Source: Novipirellula aureliae
GTDB taxonomy: Bacteria; Planctomycetota; Planctomycetia; Pirellulales; Pirellulaceae
Assembly: GCF_007860185.1 (NCBI RefSeq)
Contig: NZ_SJPY01000002.1
Span: 124,001-188,000, forward strand
DNA length: 64,000 nt
Direction of reading: 5' to 3'
The notes under the pieces were generated by a model. The model did no database searches. It was not told the DNA's origin and saw only the letters and a list, made by a program, of their open reading frames with translations. Position numbers and translations under genes: made by a program. Shown here piece by piece: positions 25,968-40,900 of the stretch. Position 1 is the first letter of the stretch. Each line of letters starts with the position of its first letter.

Positions 25968-28900
25968 ATGACCTCGCGTAAGCGATTTTTATCGTCGACA
26001 ACGTCAAATTCAACTTCTCGTCCGTCTCGAATTCGATCGCAAAAGCGGTCTAAGTCGGTGGCGAAGAAGCTACGTCGTCAATCTTTGCTCGAAACCCTTG
26101 AAGCACGCCAATTGTTGGCAGGGCCTCAATTAATCGGCATCCAGCCGAACGAGGGGGACTTGATTGTCGAAGGCTCAATACGCAATAACGCACCAAGCGT
26201 GTTGACGTTCCGATTCGACGAGAACCAGCAGATCGATCCCGATACGCTTGGTGGTATTCAAATCACACGCAGCGGTCCAGACGATCTGTTTTTCACCGAC
26301 GATGACGTCCAAATCACGCCCGGACTTGTCACCATTGGCGACCCCAACGAAAACGAAGTGATCGTCCGATTTGCCGAGTCGTTGCCAGATGACAACTATC
26401 GGATCGAGGTCTTTGGGTACGACGACGCCCAGCGTGGCATTACTGGAATTCGCAATCTTGATGGGGAGCTTCTGCAGCCACGTACGAGCGGTGCGCGCTC
26501 GGAGGTAATCAATTTTGATTTGCGGCTCGGGGCATTGGTCGAATCGGTCGTTCCCCAACCGGTCATTCGGGTGCGCGAGCAGCTTGGAGACGGGACGTTC
26601 CAAGAGACGCTTAAGCAAAACCGCAATGAGATCGTGGTCTATTTCAACGAAGACGAACTCTTCGTCGAAAACGATGCAGCGGGAAATCCGACCGATCGTT
26701 CGGCTGAGAATCCTCGCTTCTACCAGCTTTTGCTGACCCAGGACACCGCTCGCACGACGGATGATTTGCTGTTTTATCCGGAGAAAGTGGTCTACGATGC
26801 AGCGACGTATACGGCCCGTCTGTTTTTTGAAGACGACATCAACAATTTGCCAAATGTTCCTGCAAGTGGTGGAACGTTCCGTTTACGAGTCGGTTCAGCG
26901 GTCGATGATCGTCTTGACTTGATCATTCAACCCACGCGGGTGTCCATCAGCGCAGGCGATACTGGCGAAACCCTTGACACCGCCTACGACGTGGGGACGA
27001 TCGGTATCGGCCCGATTTTCAACGAGGTATACGTTGCCGCGATTGAGCCAACATCGTTCGATATCAATTTGCCTGGTGGTAACGATGACCCAGGTCACCG
27101 AGAATTCGATGACGATTCCGACAGCATCCTCGAGCACATCAACGCAAACTTTGGGGCCGACGCGACCGATGGCATTACGGAGATTTCGTATAATTTCAAC
27201 GACATTTTCGATACAAATGCTGCCGGCGCATCGTTTTTGAACCAGATTCGAGAGGTCCATAAGTCTCGCATTCGTGAAGCGTTGAGCTTGTGGTCGGCAA
27301 AGATTGGCGTTCAATTCCGCGAGACCCAGGATCAGGGGATTACGTTTGCAATCGGTAACCGCAATAACTTGCAGCCTGTCGCTGGAACGGAAATCTATTC
27401 TCAATCCGCGATCAGTGCTACCGTGCGCATCGACCCCACGTTTGCTGATTCAGCGATCGTTCTGACCGACCAGACCGACACCGCTTATGGCGAAGGATTC
27501 TTCCGCAACGTAGCCGCTGGTATCGGCTTGCTTCTGGGCTTGGAAACCACCCCCGATTTGCCAGCTCAAACGTTGATGAGTCTCAGTTCCAGTTTCTTGA
27601 ATGCATCGATCAACACGCTCGGCGATTTAGAACCGGTCTTCCCAGGCAATTTTGATGTTTTGCATGGCCAGTACCTTTACAACCCCGACTCCGTCGACCT
27701 CGACTTGTATCGCTTCGTGATCGATTTGGATGATGCTAACAAGGTTGGAACGCTGACGGCGGAGACGTTTGCTGAACGACTCGCTGATTCGAGCATGCTA
27801 GACACAACGCTGACGTTGTTCCAAGAGATCAAGGCATCGCTCAACACCAACTTTGGGGTGGCGGGCGATTTGAACGTTCGCTTTGATTCCCTGCTGAACG
27901 GTCGCATCGGCGACCATTCAAAGATCAATTTCGTCGAGTCGGATCGAGCCGCGGGTGATACTGCGGTCATCGTTCGACGTGCGCTGGATTCGGAGGGCGT
28001 TGTTTTGGACAACACCGTCACGCTGGATCTACCGCGTGGCTCAGCCGTATCGGCCCAGGCGGTCATCGACGCGATCAATGGCGATGCATTCGCTAGTTCG
28101 ATCATCCAAGCGAGTTTGATTTCGGGCGATGGGTCCACCGACATTTCGGGCAACATCGTCAACTTTTCGACATTGGAACTATCGGGTGGCGGCTTGTTCC
28201 AACTCAGCCGCAACGACGACTATTTTAGTGAAGATTCCATGCTGTCCGCCTCGCTCGGCGAAGGCACCTACTATATCGGCGTTGCAGCGAGTGGTAACGA
28301 TCACTATGACCCAACCATCGCCGGCAGCAGCATTGGCGGTTTGAGCCAAGGCAACTACGAATTGAACCTAAAGTTCGAACCGAAGGTCGACGAGCGGGAT
28401 GTGATCCGGGATTTAGATAGCGATCGGGAAGGCGTTCCTGGTTCGATCTTGGACGGAGACGCGGATGGCGAGCAGGGCGGCAACCATAACTTCTGGTTCC
28501 AAACTCGACCGATCAACCGTCGTTTGGAGTTTATCGATAGTGGCAGCCAAATCGTACCGGGACAGACCGTTCGCATCATCGGGACGACCCCGGGAAGTTC
28601 CCGAACTTACGAATACGTCTTGAACGGTTCCACCGCGGAACTTGGCAACATCCCCATATTCTATAGCGATGGCAGCACGGCCCCCGAAACCCCTGCGACT
28701 CAGCTCGCCAATGCGCTCAGTGAAGCGATCAATTTGAGATCGGCTGAAACCGGCGTTACCGTGACACGGTTGAACAGCAATACGATTGAAATTCTAGGTG
28801 AGCAACAGGTCACCATGTCGGATGATGCGATTGGCATCAACATCACAGGGCGTAACATTTTTGTCGACAAGTCTTCGGAAGTCCGCGCGGACGGTAGTCT

Positions 28901-31900
28901 TGCCAAACCGTTTAACAACATTGCCAACCCCGACGTACCGAATGCGTTTGCTGCCGCGCAGCCAGGCGATATTGTGCGAATCATTGGCAATGGTGGACTT
29001 GATGGGGACATGTCTACCGAAGCCGACAATCTAAGTTACCAGATCGGCATTCCGGATGTCGGCGGCGGTACGTATGCGGATGGGCGGGCGATGGAAGTGC
29101 CTAAGGGCGTAACCACGATGATCGATGCCGGTGCTGCATTTAAATTACGTTCCTCTTACATCAGTGTCGGCAGTAGTACGATCCAAGTCGACCGCAGCAA
29201 TGGGGTGCTGCAAGTCCTTGGCACACCCCGATTGATCAACTTAACTGAAACGAACAATCTCGTTCCCGACGAGCGTGAAGTCCCAACCTTGTTGGCAGAC
29301 GAGAACGCCGGTCTAACCGGGTACGACGATGGCAGTGTTATCTTCACTAGCTTTAATGACAAAGCGGTTGATGCGGCGGCGGCCTCAAGCACACCCACCG
29401 CAAACGCTGGCGATTGGGGCGGCATCCGATTGCGAAACGATATCGATCTTGCCGAAGGTCGCCGTGGGTTGGAGGATGAAGCAATCTTCTTAGATCGGAT
29501 CAACCATGCCGAAATCCGCTACGGCGGTAGTCGCAACGTGATGATCGATTCGGTTTCACAATTAGCGAACCCGATTGACATCTATGATCGACGGCCAACG
29601 ATTTCGTTCACGGAAATCTCGCATAGCGCCGACGCGGCGATTAGTGCGTTGCCGGATAGTTTTAAAGAAACAAGCTATCAATCACCCGAGTATCAAGCTA
29701 GCGGCATCTTCACGCCCGATTATGACCGCGTCGGTCCTGACATTCACAACAACCAACTGTTCAATAACAGCATCAACGGGCTGTTCATCCGGGTGGCCAC
29801 AACCAGCAATGAGTCCCCCAAGGAGCTGACCGTTGCAGGGCGATTCGACGACACCGACATTGTCCACTATGTCGCTGAGAACATCATCATTCAAGGAACA
29901 CCCGGTGGTTCCATTCAAGACGGTTTTGCACCGAGTGTGACGCTGGTCAGTGCTGCGGAACTTCGCAACGGCACGTTGAATGCCGGAACCTACAATTATC
30001 GAATGACGTTTGTCGATGAAAACGGGTTTGAATCGCTTGCGAGTCCCACCGAGTTTTCGTTCAATGTGACGACAAGTGGTTCGGCGGTCAAACTGTTTGG
30101 TTTGCCGCAAGTCCCCAATGATTCGGATTATTTGACACGCCGCTTGTATCGCCAAGACAGTCCTACCGGCCCGTTCTATCTGATCACAAATTTGGATGCG
30201 ACAGGGGATAGCTTTTTGGACCAAGGAACACGAACCGACGGCGTGCTCGATACGACGCGAACGGGGATCCGAGGTCGGTTGGACGCGTCGCTCGTTGTCG
30301 ACCCTGGCATGGTCATCAAGATGCGCAGTGCACGCATCGAAGTCGGCCACGGTGCCCAATTGCTGGCGGAAGGAACCTCCGCGGAACCGATCGTCTTTAC
30401 CAGCGTGTTTGATGACCGCTTTGGCGCCGGAGGAACGTTCGATTCGAACAACGATGCCGACGTGCTCGGCGGTTCCACCGACGCTGACTACGGAGATTGG
30501 GGCGGCATCTATGGCAGTCCGACATCGACGATTAGCTTGGATTATTCCACGGTTGCCTATGGTGGCGGGATAACACTCATGCCCGGTGGTGAAACCGGGA
30601 GCTTTTTGGCTTTGGAACTCCATCAAGCCAATGGCCGCATCACCAACTCGCAATTCGAGTATAACGATAGTGGCCAGGATGGATCGGCACCCGCGGGCCG
30701 CTTCGGACGCTTAGCGATCAATCCGGCAACCATCTTTGTCCGCGGTGCCCAGCCGATTATTGTGGGCACGACCTTCACCGATAATCATGGGGCGATTATC
30801 GATATCGATAGCGAGTCGTTCACGGCGGAACGATTGATTGACGCAGGGCGTCAAACGGGCTCCAACGAACGGTTAAGTGTTCTCGATGATAACTTTGGTC
30901 CGATGGTTCGGTTCAATCGCTATGTCGATACGGTTGGAGAAGCTTCCGTGGGGCTTCGTCAGATTTCGGGAATGGAGATTCGTGGCGGGACACTGACCAC
31001 CGAAAGTGTTTGGGACGATACCGATATCGTTCACGTTCTACTCGACTCCATCGAAGTCGAAAACTTCCATTCTTCGGGTGGACTTCGTCTGATGAGCCGA
31101 GTCGACGAGAGCTTGGTTGTCAAATTGTTCGGCGAGGGATCGGAAACCGGCGATACCGAGGGGACCGGCTTCACCGCGACGGGCAGCCCTAGCAACATCT
31201 CAGATCGCATCGGCGGTACGATTCATATTCTTGGTCAACCGGGTGCACCGGTCATCCTGACCAGCTTCCTTGACGACACCGTCGGCGCGGGATTGCAACC
31301 GGACGGAACTCCGTTCACCGATACGAACGGCGATGCGCTTCGCTCTCGCGCCGAGCCCAACGATTGGCGAAGCGTGCTGCTTGACCAGTTCAGCAATGAC
31401 CGCAACGTGAGCACGACGTTGGAATATGAACTCAACACGGAATTGGCACCCGGCATCAACGGAGAACTGGAAACAGCACAGCTGCTCGGCGAATTAGCGG
31501 CCGATACCAATACGGCCAACGACGTTTATCGGCTTGGCTTTGAGGTAGAAGGGTATTTGGCAGGACAGGGTGACATCGACACCTATAGCTTCTTCGGCTC
31601 TCCTGGAACCGAGATTTGGATTGATATCGATCAAACGAGTTATCATCTTGACACGGTTATCGAGCTGCTTGACGAAAGCGGTAACATCATCGACCGTAGC
31701 GATGATGGCTTTGCGTTGAGTGCCGGCAATATTGATTTTGAATCTCAAAATCCTCGCGACGCAGGCATACGCTACATCTTGCCCGGTAGCACAGCCGACG
31801 CCAATGCACGTAGCGTTTACTTCTTCCGTGTCCGTAGTGCTTCGGTCGATCCTGACGATGCCAATGGAGGTCTTACCAGCGGTGGCTATAGCGTCCAATT

Positions 31901-34900
31901 GCGGCTTCAAGAGGAACAAGAATTCCCTGGAAGCGTCGTTCGTTATACGGACATTCGCTATGCCAATCATGGGATTCACACGCAAGGCTTACCGAGCTCA
32001 TCACCACTGCTCGGTGAAGCCCAAGAGAATGAGCAGATTTCCTTCGCCAGTAGCAATGACAGTTTGGAATTCGATGATGAAAATCCAGGTCAACGCCCGC
32101 AGTACCTTGGCGATTTGCTAAACAGCAATAACAAGGTGTTTAGCGTGGGTGGCGAGCTTTCGAGCGGTTTCGACGTTGACTTCTATCAATTCGATGTCAA
32201 CCCAACGGTAGGCGGAGTCCAACAAACTTCGGTCGTATTTGACCTCGATTATTCCCAGACCGATACGTCGATGTACGTCTTCTACGATCCCGATGGATTC
32301 GATGAGGGTGTTGCCCCACGTTTGATCTTGGCGAGTGAAAGCAGCAATATCGTGGATGACCAGGCCAATGTGGTAACCACAGCGCTTGGCAGTAGCGATC
32401 CATCCGACGTGCTATCGCGTGGTTCGGATACCAGCGACGATCCGTTTATCGGACCGATCTCGCTTGATGCTGGCTCTTACTTCGTCGCACTCGTCGCGGA
32501 TGGCCGGGTTGCGGAAGCGATCACCGATCCATTAACACGACGTGAACCACTCGAATCCGTATTGCGAATTTTTGAAGACCACATCGGTGAGATTGGTGGC
32601 GGTACCGCCGAAGCACCTCGTGAAGGAGCCATGTTTGACACGACGGCATTGCCTGCCGGATGGGAGGTCACTGTCGATCGAGCGTCGGATCGTGGCCACG
32701 GCGGCGAAGAAACGTTTAACGGTTCTCGCACAGCCGCATACTACCCAACCAGTGTGCAATATGAAATCAATGGGCTGGGCGACACGTTTGCAACGGCCCA
32801 AAATTTGTCGCTCAATGATCCGTTGTGGAGTTTGGCGGATAACCAAGACATCGGTGACCAGGACCGTAATACCTCTCGCACGATCCCCCATACGACCGTC
32901 AACGGAACCACGCCGGACGAGGTTGTCGACATCTATCAATTCGAGGTAACCGAGGATTTTGCTCAAGTCATTCTCGACATTGATTACGGAGCAAATTTCT
33001 TTGATTTTGGAAACAACCGGAACAGTGTCGACCTGAAGCTTCAGCTATTTGATGCGACCTTCAATCAACTCGCGATTCGAACGGATTCGCAAGTCAGCGA
33101 TGGAGCAAGTGGCAGTTCGCCAAATTCTGGAAATGGAGGGCCTGGAGGACCTGGAGGACCTGGTCGTTCTGTCAGCGATGACCCGTACTACGAGACAAGA
33201 TTGGCGGCGGGAACCTATTACGTGGCCATCTCTCCCGAAGCAACCACGTTTGATGCAGCCACCGGAACGTTTGCCCTCGACGCTGATGCACGCCCCACGA
33301 GTGGAACCTACACGCTACAAGTCTCGGTCGAAGCACATCCAAGTGATGGTGGGGATCCGACGAATCAGTCGCTGCATTTCGATCGTAGCGAACCGAGTGG
33401 AACGCTCGAAAGTGCTCCGTTCGACTTAGCAGGCTACGGAGCCGAAGATCTTCCTCGCTTCTACTTCAACTACTTCTACGACCCAGCGGGTAACGACAAC
33501 GTCACGATCCGGGCACGAAGTAACGAAAATCCTACAGGAATGGAACTTCCCGATACGGAATTGACTCCGTCGAACCAAACCAATTCGAATTGGAACCAAG
33601 CGGTTTCCTCGCTAGCCAGCTTTGCTGGCGATACGGGCATCGTCGTTGAAATCACCTATACAACCGACACGACCTCCATCGAGACCGCCGAGGGATTGTA
33701 CCTTGACGATTTCATTGTTGGTTTCGCAGAACGAGGCGAGCTGATTACCGGTGCACCACTCGGTGACGTCGACATCACCGGCTTTTCTCAAGCATCAGGC
33801 GGCCAATATCAACTGGAAATCCGTGAAGGAGCAACTTATGCAAACGCTAGTAACGGTGGGTTGATTCTCGAGAACACGTTCGACACCAACCAGCGGCAAT
33901 CGGTGTCGACGACGATCGTTGCACCGTATGCGGACCAAATTGCTGATAAAGACACGTTTGTTCTGAGCGATGGAACGAAAAGCGTTACCTATGAATTCGA
34001 TCTCGATACCTCCTCGGGTATCACCGCTGGTAACATCCGCATCCCCTACTCCGCAACCAGTACTCGGTCCGAGATTGCCGATGCCATTGTCAGTGTGATC
34101 AACTCTCCGGTTTCCCAAGGCCGGATCAATGTCCAAGCAACCGACTCCACCGGGTCAGCAACCGGTGGAAACGGCGATGTGACGATCGCTTTGGCGGGGA
34201 GAGTCTTCGGCGATTTCCTTGAACTCGATTCACCAAGTGAGCTGCCCCCCTCGGGCACTCCGCTTGGCGGAGCAGGTGCATCCTTCCAATTGCCGGTGGT
34301 TCGAAACAACGGCATTGGCGACTCGAACGTGAGTCGTGCCCAAAGCCAAGTGATCATTGAAAACAATGTCATTCGCGATGTTCGAGCGATTGGTGTGTTT
34401 AGTGAATCCGCACCGCGTGACGTGGACCCACGCGACCCGATCAACAACTACCTCGATCAAGCCCCAATCGGTAACGCTTATCCCGGAGCGGTTCGAAATT
34501 TCTTAACAGCCAACGATGATGTCATTGGTGGTCAGACCCCAGGAATCGTGGTCCGTAATAACATCATCGATCAAGCGGGTTTTGCAGGTGTGAAAGTGGA
34601 AGGGGACCTGCGCCCACTGGTTATCGAATCCGACTTGTACGGATTGGAAAGCTTAGCGTTCGGCGATTCGATCAGCGACGGTTTGGTAATGATTATCGAC
34701 GCCGCGGACACTCGCGTGGTCTTCGAGTTCGAAGACATTGGCGGCGCTGCTGCGAATCTCGGTGGTAGCGGAACCGGCGGTGGTAATGGGTTTACAGATG
34801 GTCACGTGCCGATCTACTATCGTCGATCGGACGCAACCCCCTACAACGGGCGTACCACGGCACACACTCGCCACGAGGTGATGTTGGCGATCTACGATGC

Positions 34901-37900
34901 GATCAACTCGAGCATTTTGGTCAGCAATGGCTTGGTGCCGCTTGTGGATGTCACACTCGGTTCCTCGCTACTTGGTAATGACCCGTTCTTCGACGGGGGG
35001 GGAGGGCCGATTGGAAACCTGGTGACCCCCAATGCGTCGGTGTATATCGAGGGAGCGACCGATATTAACTTCAGCTTCAGCTTCACGGGCGCAGGCCCCT
35101 CGCAAAACCCATTCGGTGCAAGCGGTTTTGCACCGATTCACGAGTCGGCACAACCGATTAGTCGAATCATCAACAACACAATCTACGGCGCGGATGGAAC
35201 TCAGGCGCAGTTCACGGGGTCCGCTCGCACCGAATCAAACGATCTCTTGCAGAATGCCATCGAAACTCAAGTTGGTATCGCTCATAACGGGCCGTATATC
35301 GCATCGGATACAAGCAGCGGCATCATCGGCGATTCGGTTGGACTGGTCACCGGATCAGCGGATGTCGACATGTACCGCGTCCAACTTGGTCTTGGAGAAC
35401 GATTGGTTGTGGATGTCGATACGGTAGAGGGTGGTCCCGACACCGTTTTGAGACTATTTGATTCCAATGGTATCGAGGTCGCGTTTAACGATGTCGGCAC
35501 GGTAGCGGATCACTTGGAAACCGGAATGGGTGGCGAAACGACGGATACCGTGAATACTCGAGATCCGTCCCTTGACTATACCGCGCTGAGCGAAGGCACC
35601 TATTACGTGGCTGTCTCTTCAGCGGGGAATCAAACCTACAGCGCACGTTCACTTTCGGATCGAGTCAACGGGACTGGCGGTGAAGGCAATTACGACATTG
35701 CAATCGAGGCCTATGCTTCACGTTCATTCGTATTGGCAATCGATAGCGGGTCCGGCACAATCGATGCGTCAGCATTGACTGGCACAACCTTTACAATCAC
35801 GCAAATTCCAGATTTGGCAGGCGGGACCAATTCCCAGACCTTCGAATTCAACGGCGGCGGCAATGGCAACATCAACATCCCTCTCGTCGGTGGCGATGTC
35901 TATCGCGTTGGTGACATTTCCAGAGCGATATCGGCTGTGATTAATCGAAGCGCTTCGCCACTTCCCAACCATGCCTCCAACAATGGCCCATTAGGCGTCT
36001 CCGGTCCGATCGCTCCCGTATCGGCTCAAGCGATTGGGGGAATTGAGGGATACAATGGTGGACTGCGTTTGTTCAATACAATTGCCGACCACAATACGAC
36101 GTTCGGACACAACCGATCCGGCGCAGGCAACGGCGTGTCGGAGCAATACGTGCTGATCGAACGAGCGGCCGAGATTACGATTAGTCCAGAGGCGGCAGCA
36201 GCCGGACTCCATCTAGCACCAGCGGATGGATCAAATATCGATCAAGTGTTGCCCGAAACCGGCATTCTGTTGACCGGCGGCAGCAGTGGAACGGTCCTCA
36301 ATAATGTGCTCTCGAATCTGCATCAAGGGGTGGTAAACGAGATCACCTATTCAGGTGCTCATCCCAAGCCGGGTGAAACGATTGTTGTGTCCAACACGTT
36401 CCAAAACATTGCCTTGGGAACCGGCGTTTTACGGCCTTTGATCAATTCGCCCATCGGTGGATTGACGATCACTCCTGGTCCGAGCAACGTCAACGGTGGC
36501 ACCGACGACTTCAACGAAACACTTGGTGGCAATGACGTTTTGTTCGTCAACCCAGCTGGCGATAACTTTTTGCCAGCTCCTAACGCTCACATCATTGATA
36601 CGGCGGTCAACTCCATTACCGATCGCGAAGGTTTCATCGAAGTCAAGAACTCAATCGGCATCGATGCCAACAATGTGATTGCACCGAGCAGGGATGTGTA
36701 CGGCGTTTTCCGCGCGGACAATCCGCTGTACGCCCCGCCGCATACCGTTGGCGAAACGATTTTCAAAGATCGTGGTGCCGTGGAACTTGCCGATTTCGTC
36801 GGACCGGTTGCGATCCTCAACGTGCCTCGTGATAACGATGCCGAAGTCATTGACGTCGATGGTACGACGACCTATGTCAAATTTGAAAACGAAATCTATA
36901 AAGAGTTCCGTATTCAACTTCGCGACAACGGGGATGAATCCGATCCGTACTTAGGTCACGGAGTCGACGATAGTACCATCGTGGCACCAAACGGCCCGAG
37001 CCTTCGACTGAACGGTTCGAATGTAACCGTGTTCGAAAACGAGCAATTGCTCGAAGAGGGGATCGACTATTCGTTCGATTATGATGTCACGAAGAGCACA
37101 ATCATCCTGACGCCACTTGCCGGCATTTGGAAAAACGATCGCGCCTACCGCATCGCGGTCAATGGCATCGACCGATCGGTCTTGGTCGCGCCAAACGCTC
37201 AACAAGTTTCGGATGGCGACCAAATATCGATCACCGATGTCGGTGGCGGCAACATCGTCTTTGAATTCGAGACGGGCTATCAATTGCTGGTTCCCGATAC
37301 GATCGCGTTGACCGTTCCGGTCAATGGCTCGAACCTAGGTGGCGTTCGCGACGGCGATTTGTTCCAAATTGACGATGGCACCAACCCCATCGTTGTCTTC
37401 GAGTTCAATCGTCCTGGCGACACCAAACTTGCCAATACAGTCGAAGTCCTCCTGCCAGCTGGCTTGACGCCGGAAGAACCCGTCGCCCTTCAAGCTTACC
37501 GCGAAACAATCGCCCAGAACATTCAAACGGCGATCCAGTCACAAGTCGACGCTGGGACATTGGATGTCGAAGTCTCACTCGATGGCGTGACGGTCCAGAT
37601 CGGCGCCGAGCCAGGCGCGGTTGTTGATACTCGCGGAAATGGTTTGGTCCAAAACGCTAGGACCGTCGCCCTGCAATTGCCCGCGTTGGGTGCCGGGGTG
37701 GGTGGGGTTGTCGATGGCGACACCTTTACGATCTTTGATGGTACCGAAACCGTCACGTTCGAATTCGACGATGCAGGAGTCTTGAACGACCTCAACAATA
37801 TCGCGATCCCGATTGCTGACAACCTGCCTGTGGCAGATTTGGCTATCGCCATTGAAACGGCGATCCGTGACGCCATGCGGTTAACACCAACCGTCTACGA

Positions 37901-40900
37901 TAACGTTGTCTACTTGGACCTTGATATCAACGGCACCGCTTCCGCTTCGCCGGGACAATTGTCGGTTGTTAGCTTTAGCCGGACGCCAACCGATGGCGAT
38001 TTGATCTCGATCACGCCAAATGATGGATCGGCCCCTGTTATTTTGGAGCTCAATCGGACGGATGAACCCAATGCGATATTGGGCACCACGTTTGACGATG
38101 GCGTCGACATGGGCCACATCCCGGTCAACATCACTCGGATGACGTCGGGTGAAGAACTCGGACAAATGATCGCCGACCTCTTGAAGGCCCCCAACCTGAT
38201 CATCGCTGGTTTGGAACAATCGGCAATCACCGTTTTGGATGGCGGTCAAGTTTCACTAGGTGGTGAAGCAGGACTACTCATTGAAACAACCGGTACGGAA
38301 CTTGAACTCGTCGGCCAACCCGATGTCGAAGGCAGTTCGAGTATCGAAGTCTTCGGATCGCTACTACTTCAATTGCCACCATCTGGAGGTGCGGGCTTTA
38401 CCGGAGGCAGCGTACTGATCCTTAAAGATCCACTAGGCAATGACGTTATCTTCGAGTTTGTCGTAACCAATACGCTTCAACAAGTTCCAGGGGCGATTCC
38501 GGTAACATTCAATACCTTTGATCCTGTTAACCTGATTGCCGATGCCTTGGTAGCTGCGATCAATGGTTCGACCGCTGAAATCACCGCAACCGTCCAACTC
38601 GGCAGCAGCGGACGCATTTCACTGGGGCGAATTACCGATGATCGCGTCATTACAACGGGCATTGAAAACGACCCTCTCGATCCGACAGACGATGTCTCGG
38701 GGGTCCCAATCACCACTCGCCGCGGTATTGTTACCGACGGAGAACAACTCACGATTCGCCAAGGCGACGTCGAGGTGACCTACGAGTTCAACTCGATCCT
38801 GGGTGGCGGTGGTGTCGAGGTTGGACATATCGAGATCCCCTTCCAATCGTCTAGCACGGCGGTGGAGATTGCGACGAGTTTGGCGGCGGCCATCAATAAC
38901 AATCCCGGCAGTTTGGTTTTCGCTAGCGATCCAGGTACGCTACCTGCAACAGTCGTTGGAAACATCGTGGACATCGCTGATGTTCCAGGGACAATCGTTG
39001 ACGCCTCCTTGGCGCCAACGTTGAACGTGACGGGTACGCCGGGTGGTGCTCAGCCAATCTTTATCTCTCCGACATCGAGTACGGAAGATTTGAAACGTGC
39101 CTTCATCCAAGCGATCAATCGTGAGGAAGTCGCTCAGTTCACCGATCTGATCGCAACCGATCGTGGTGGCTCGACGTTCTTTGTCGAAAACGCACTCGGT
39201 TTTGAGGGTGATATCGATTCCTTCTTCCTGACGGGTATCAAGGATGTCGATGGCAATTCGCTCGAACCCAATCGACCGGACCAAACGACTCAGTTCACCA
39301 TCCTCATGCCAGGAATTGGCATGGACTTTGGCGATGCTGCCGATCCCGTCGGCGGTGTTCCAGGACGTTATCCAACAACGCTTGACAACAATGGACCAAG
39401 GCATGTGGTCAGTGATAGCATTATGCTCGGCAGTAGCGTCGACATCGATGCCAATGGCCAACCAAGCAACCAAGCCGACGGTGACAACTTAGGCCTAGTG
39501 GTCACGACCGATAGCGATTTGTTTGTTCTGACGACTGTCAATGGTGAGACCACCATCTCGCTCGATCCGACCGTTTCGCTCGCCAATCGTGACGGTGATA
39601 CGATCACGGTTAGCACGGGGTATGCGACGGCGACGTTGGAATTCGATCTGGACGGTCAGTTCAACGAAGACCACTATGAAATCAAAGCTTCGGAATCGAG
39701 CACGCCAGAACAAATCGCTCAAGCGATTGCCGATGCGATTGCGGAAAGCCCGGTCAATCCTGCGTCCGTCGATGTCGTCGGTTCCACGACCGTCGTCAGT
39801 GGCAACGACGAGGAGGGTGTTAGCTTCGTCAGTGACATTAATCCGCAAGGCATTCTCAACAAGGGTGTCGGAACGATCATTGATGGCAAATTGATGCTGC
39901 CAATCACCGTCACGGTTACCGGTGGTGGGTTTGTCGATGGCTGGATTGACTTCGGTGCCGATGGCGACTTTACCGATCCAGGGGATCAGATCATGTTCAG
40001 CGAGCGTTTTGACGCTGGCATGGATGGCGCTGCCGTCACTCGGACGATCTACGTGAACTACCCCGACTACCCTTGGAACTTGAATGAAGAAGCGACAACG
40101 TTCGCTCGGTTCCGCGTTTCCCGCGAAGGTGGCCTGAGTTCCGTCGGCATGGCACTTAGCGGTGAAGTCGAAGATTATGCACTTCGGTTGCTGCCGGGCG
40201 TACCGCCGATCGTCAGTGAAGCCCAAGCAAACCGAGTCTTTTCGACTCCGGAGGATTCTCCGCTTATCGTTCAAGACGAAGACGGCACGTTTACGCAAGG
40301 GACGTCAGATGATGACGGTTTGCTCGTCGGAATCGTCGACCCCAACACCGGCGACATTCCCGTGATCCTTGCAAGTGACGTTGGCGTCCGAACGTTGATG
40401 AGCGGTAGCGAGATCGCGGGCAGCTTGAATTTGAAGAGTGATGGCACGTTCTCCTTCAATCCAGCACCCGATTTCTATGGGACGACATCGTTCACCGCTA
40501 ACGTGACCGATGGAACATTGATTAGTTCCCGCACGATTACCGTGACGATCAACGTGCTGCCCGTCAACGATGCTCCGTTTGCGACCACCACCGACGTGGT
40601 CACCAACGTCACGATCGACGAAGACACCGTGACAACGTTCGATCGTGCTCAATTGATCACGCCGTACTACTCGGCAGGTCCAGCGAACGAAGTTGCAGCG
40701 GCTCAACCCTTGGCGTTCACTTCGGTCGGGTTTAACAACGTTCCGTTCACATCCGAAAATGGAGGAACGATCGCGATCGTCGATGGTGGAACGCGGTTGG
40801 TTTATACACCGCCGAAGGATTTCAATTCGGCTTTGGGCGATAAGTTTACTTACTTCGTTGCCGATGTGCCTGGCACAGGACAAACGGCTGCAACGGCTGC

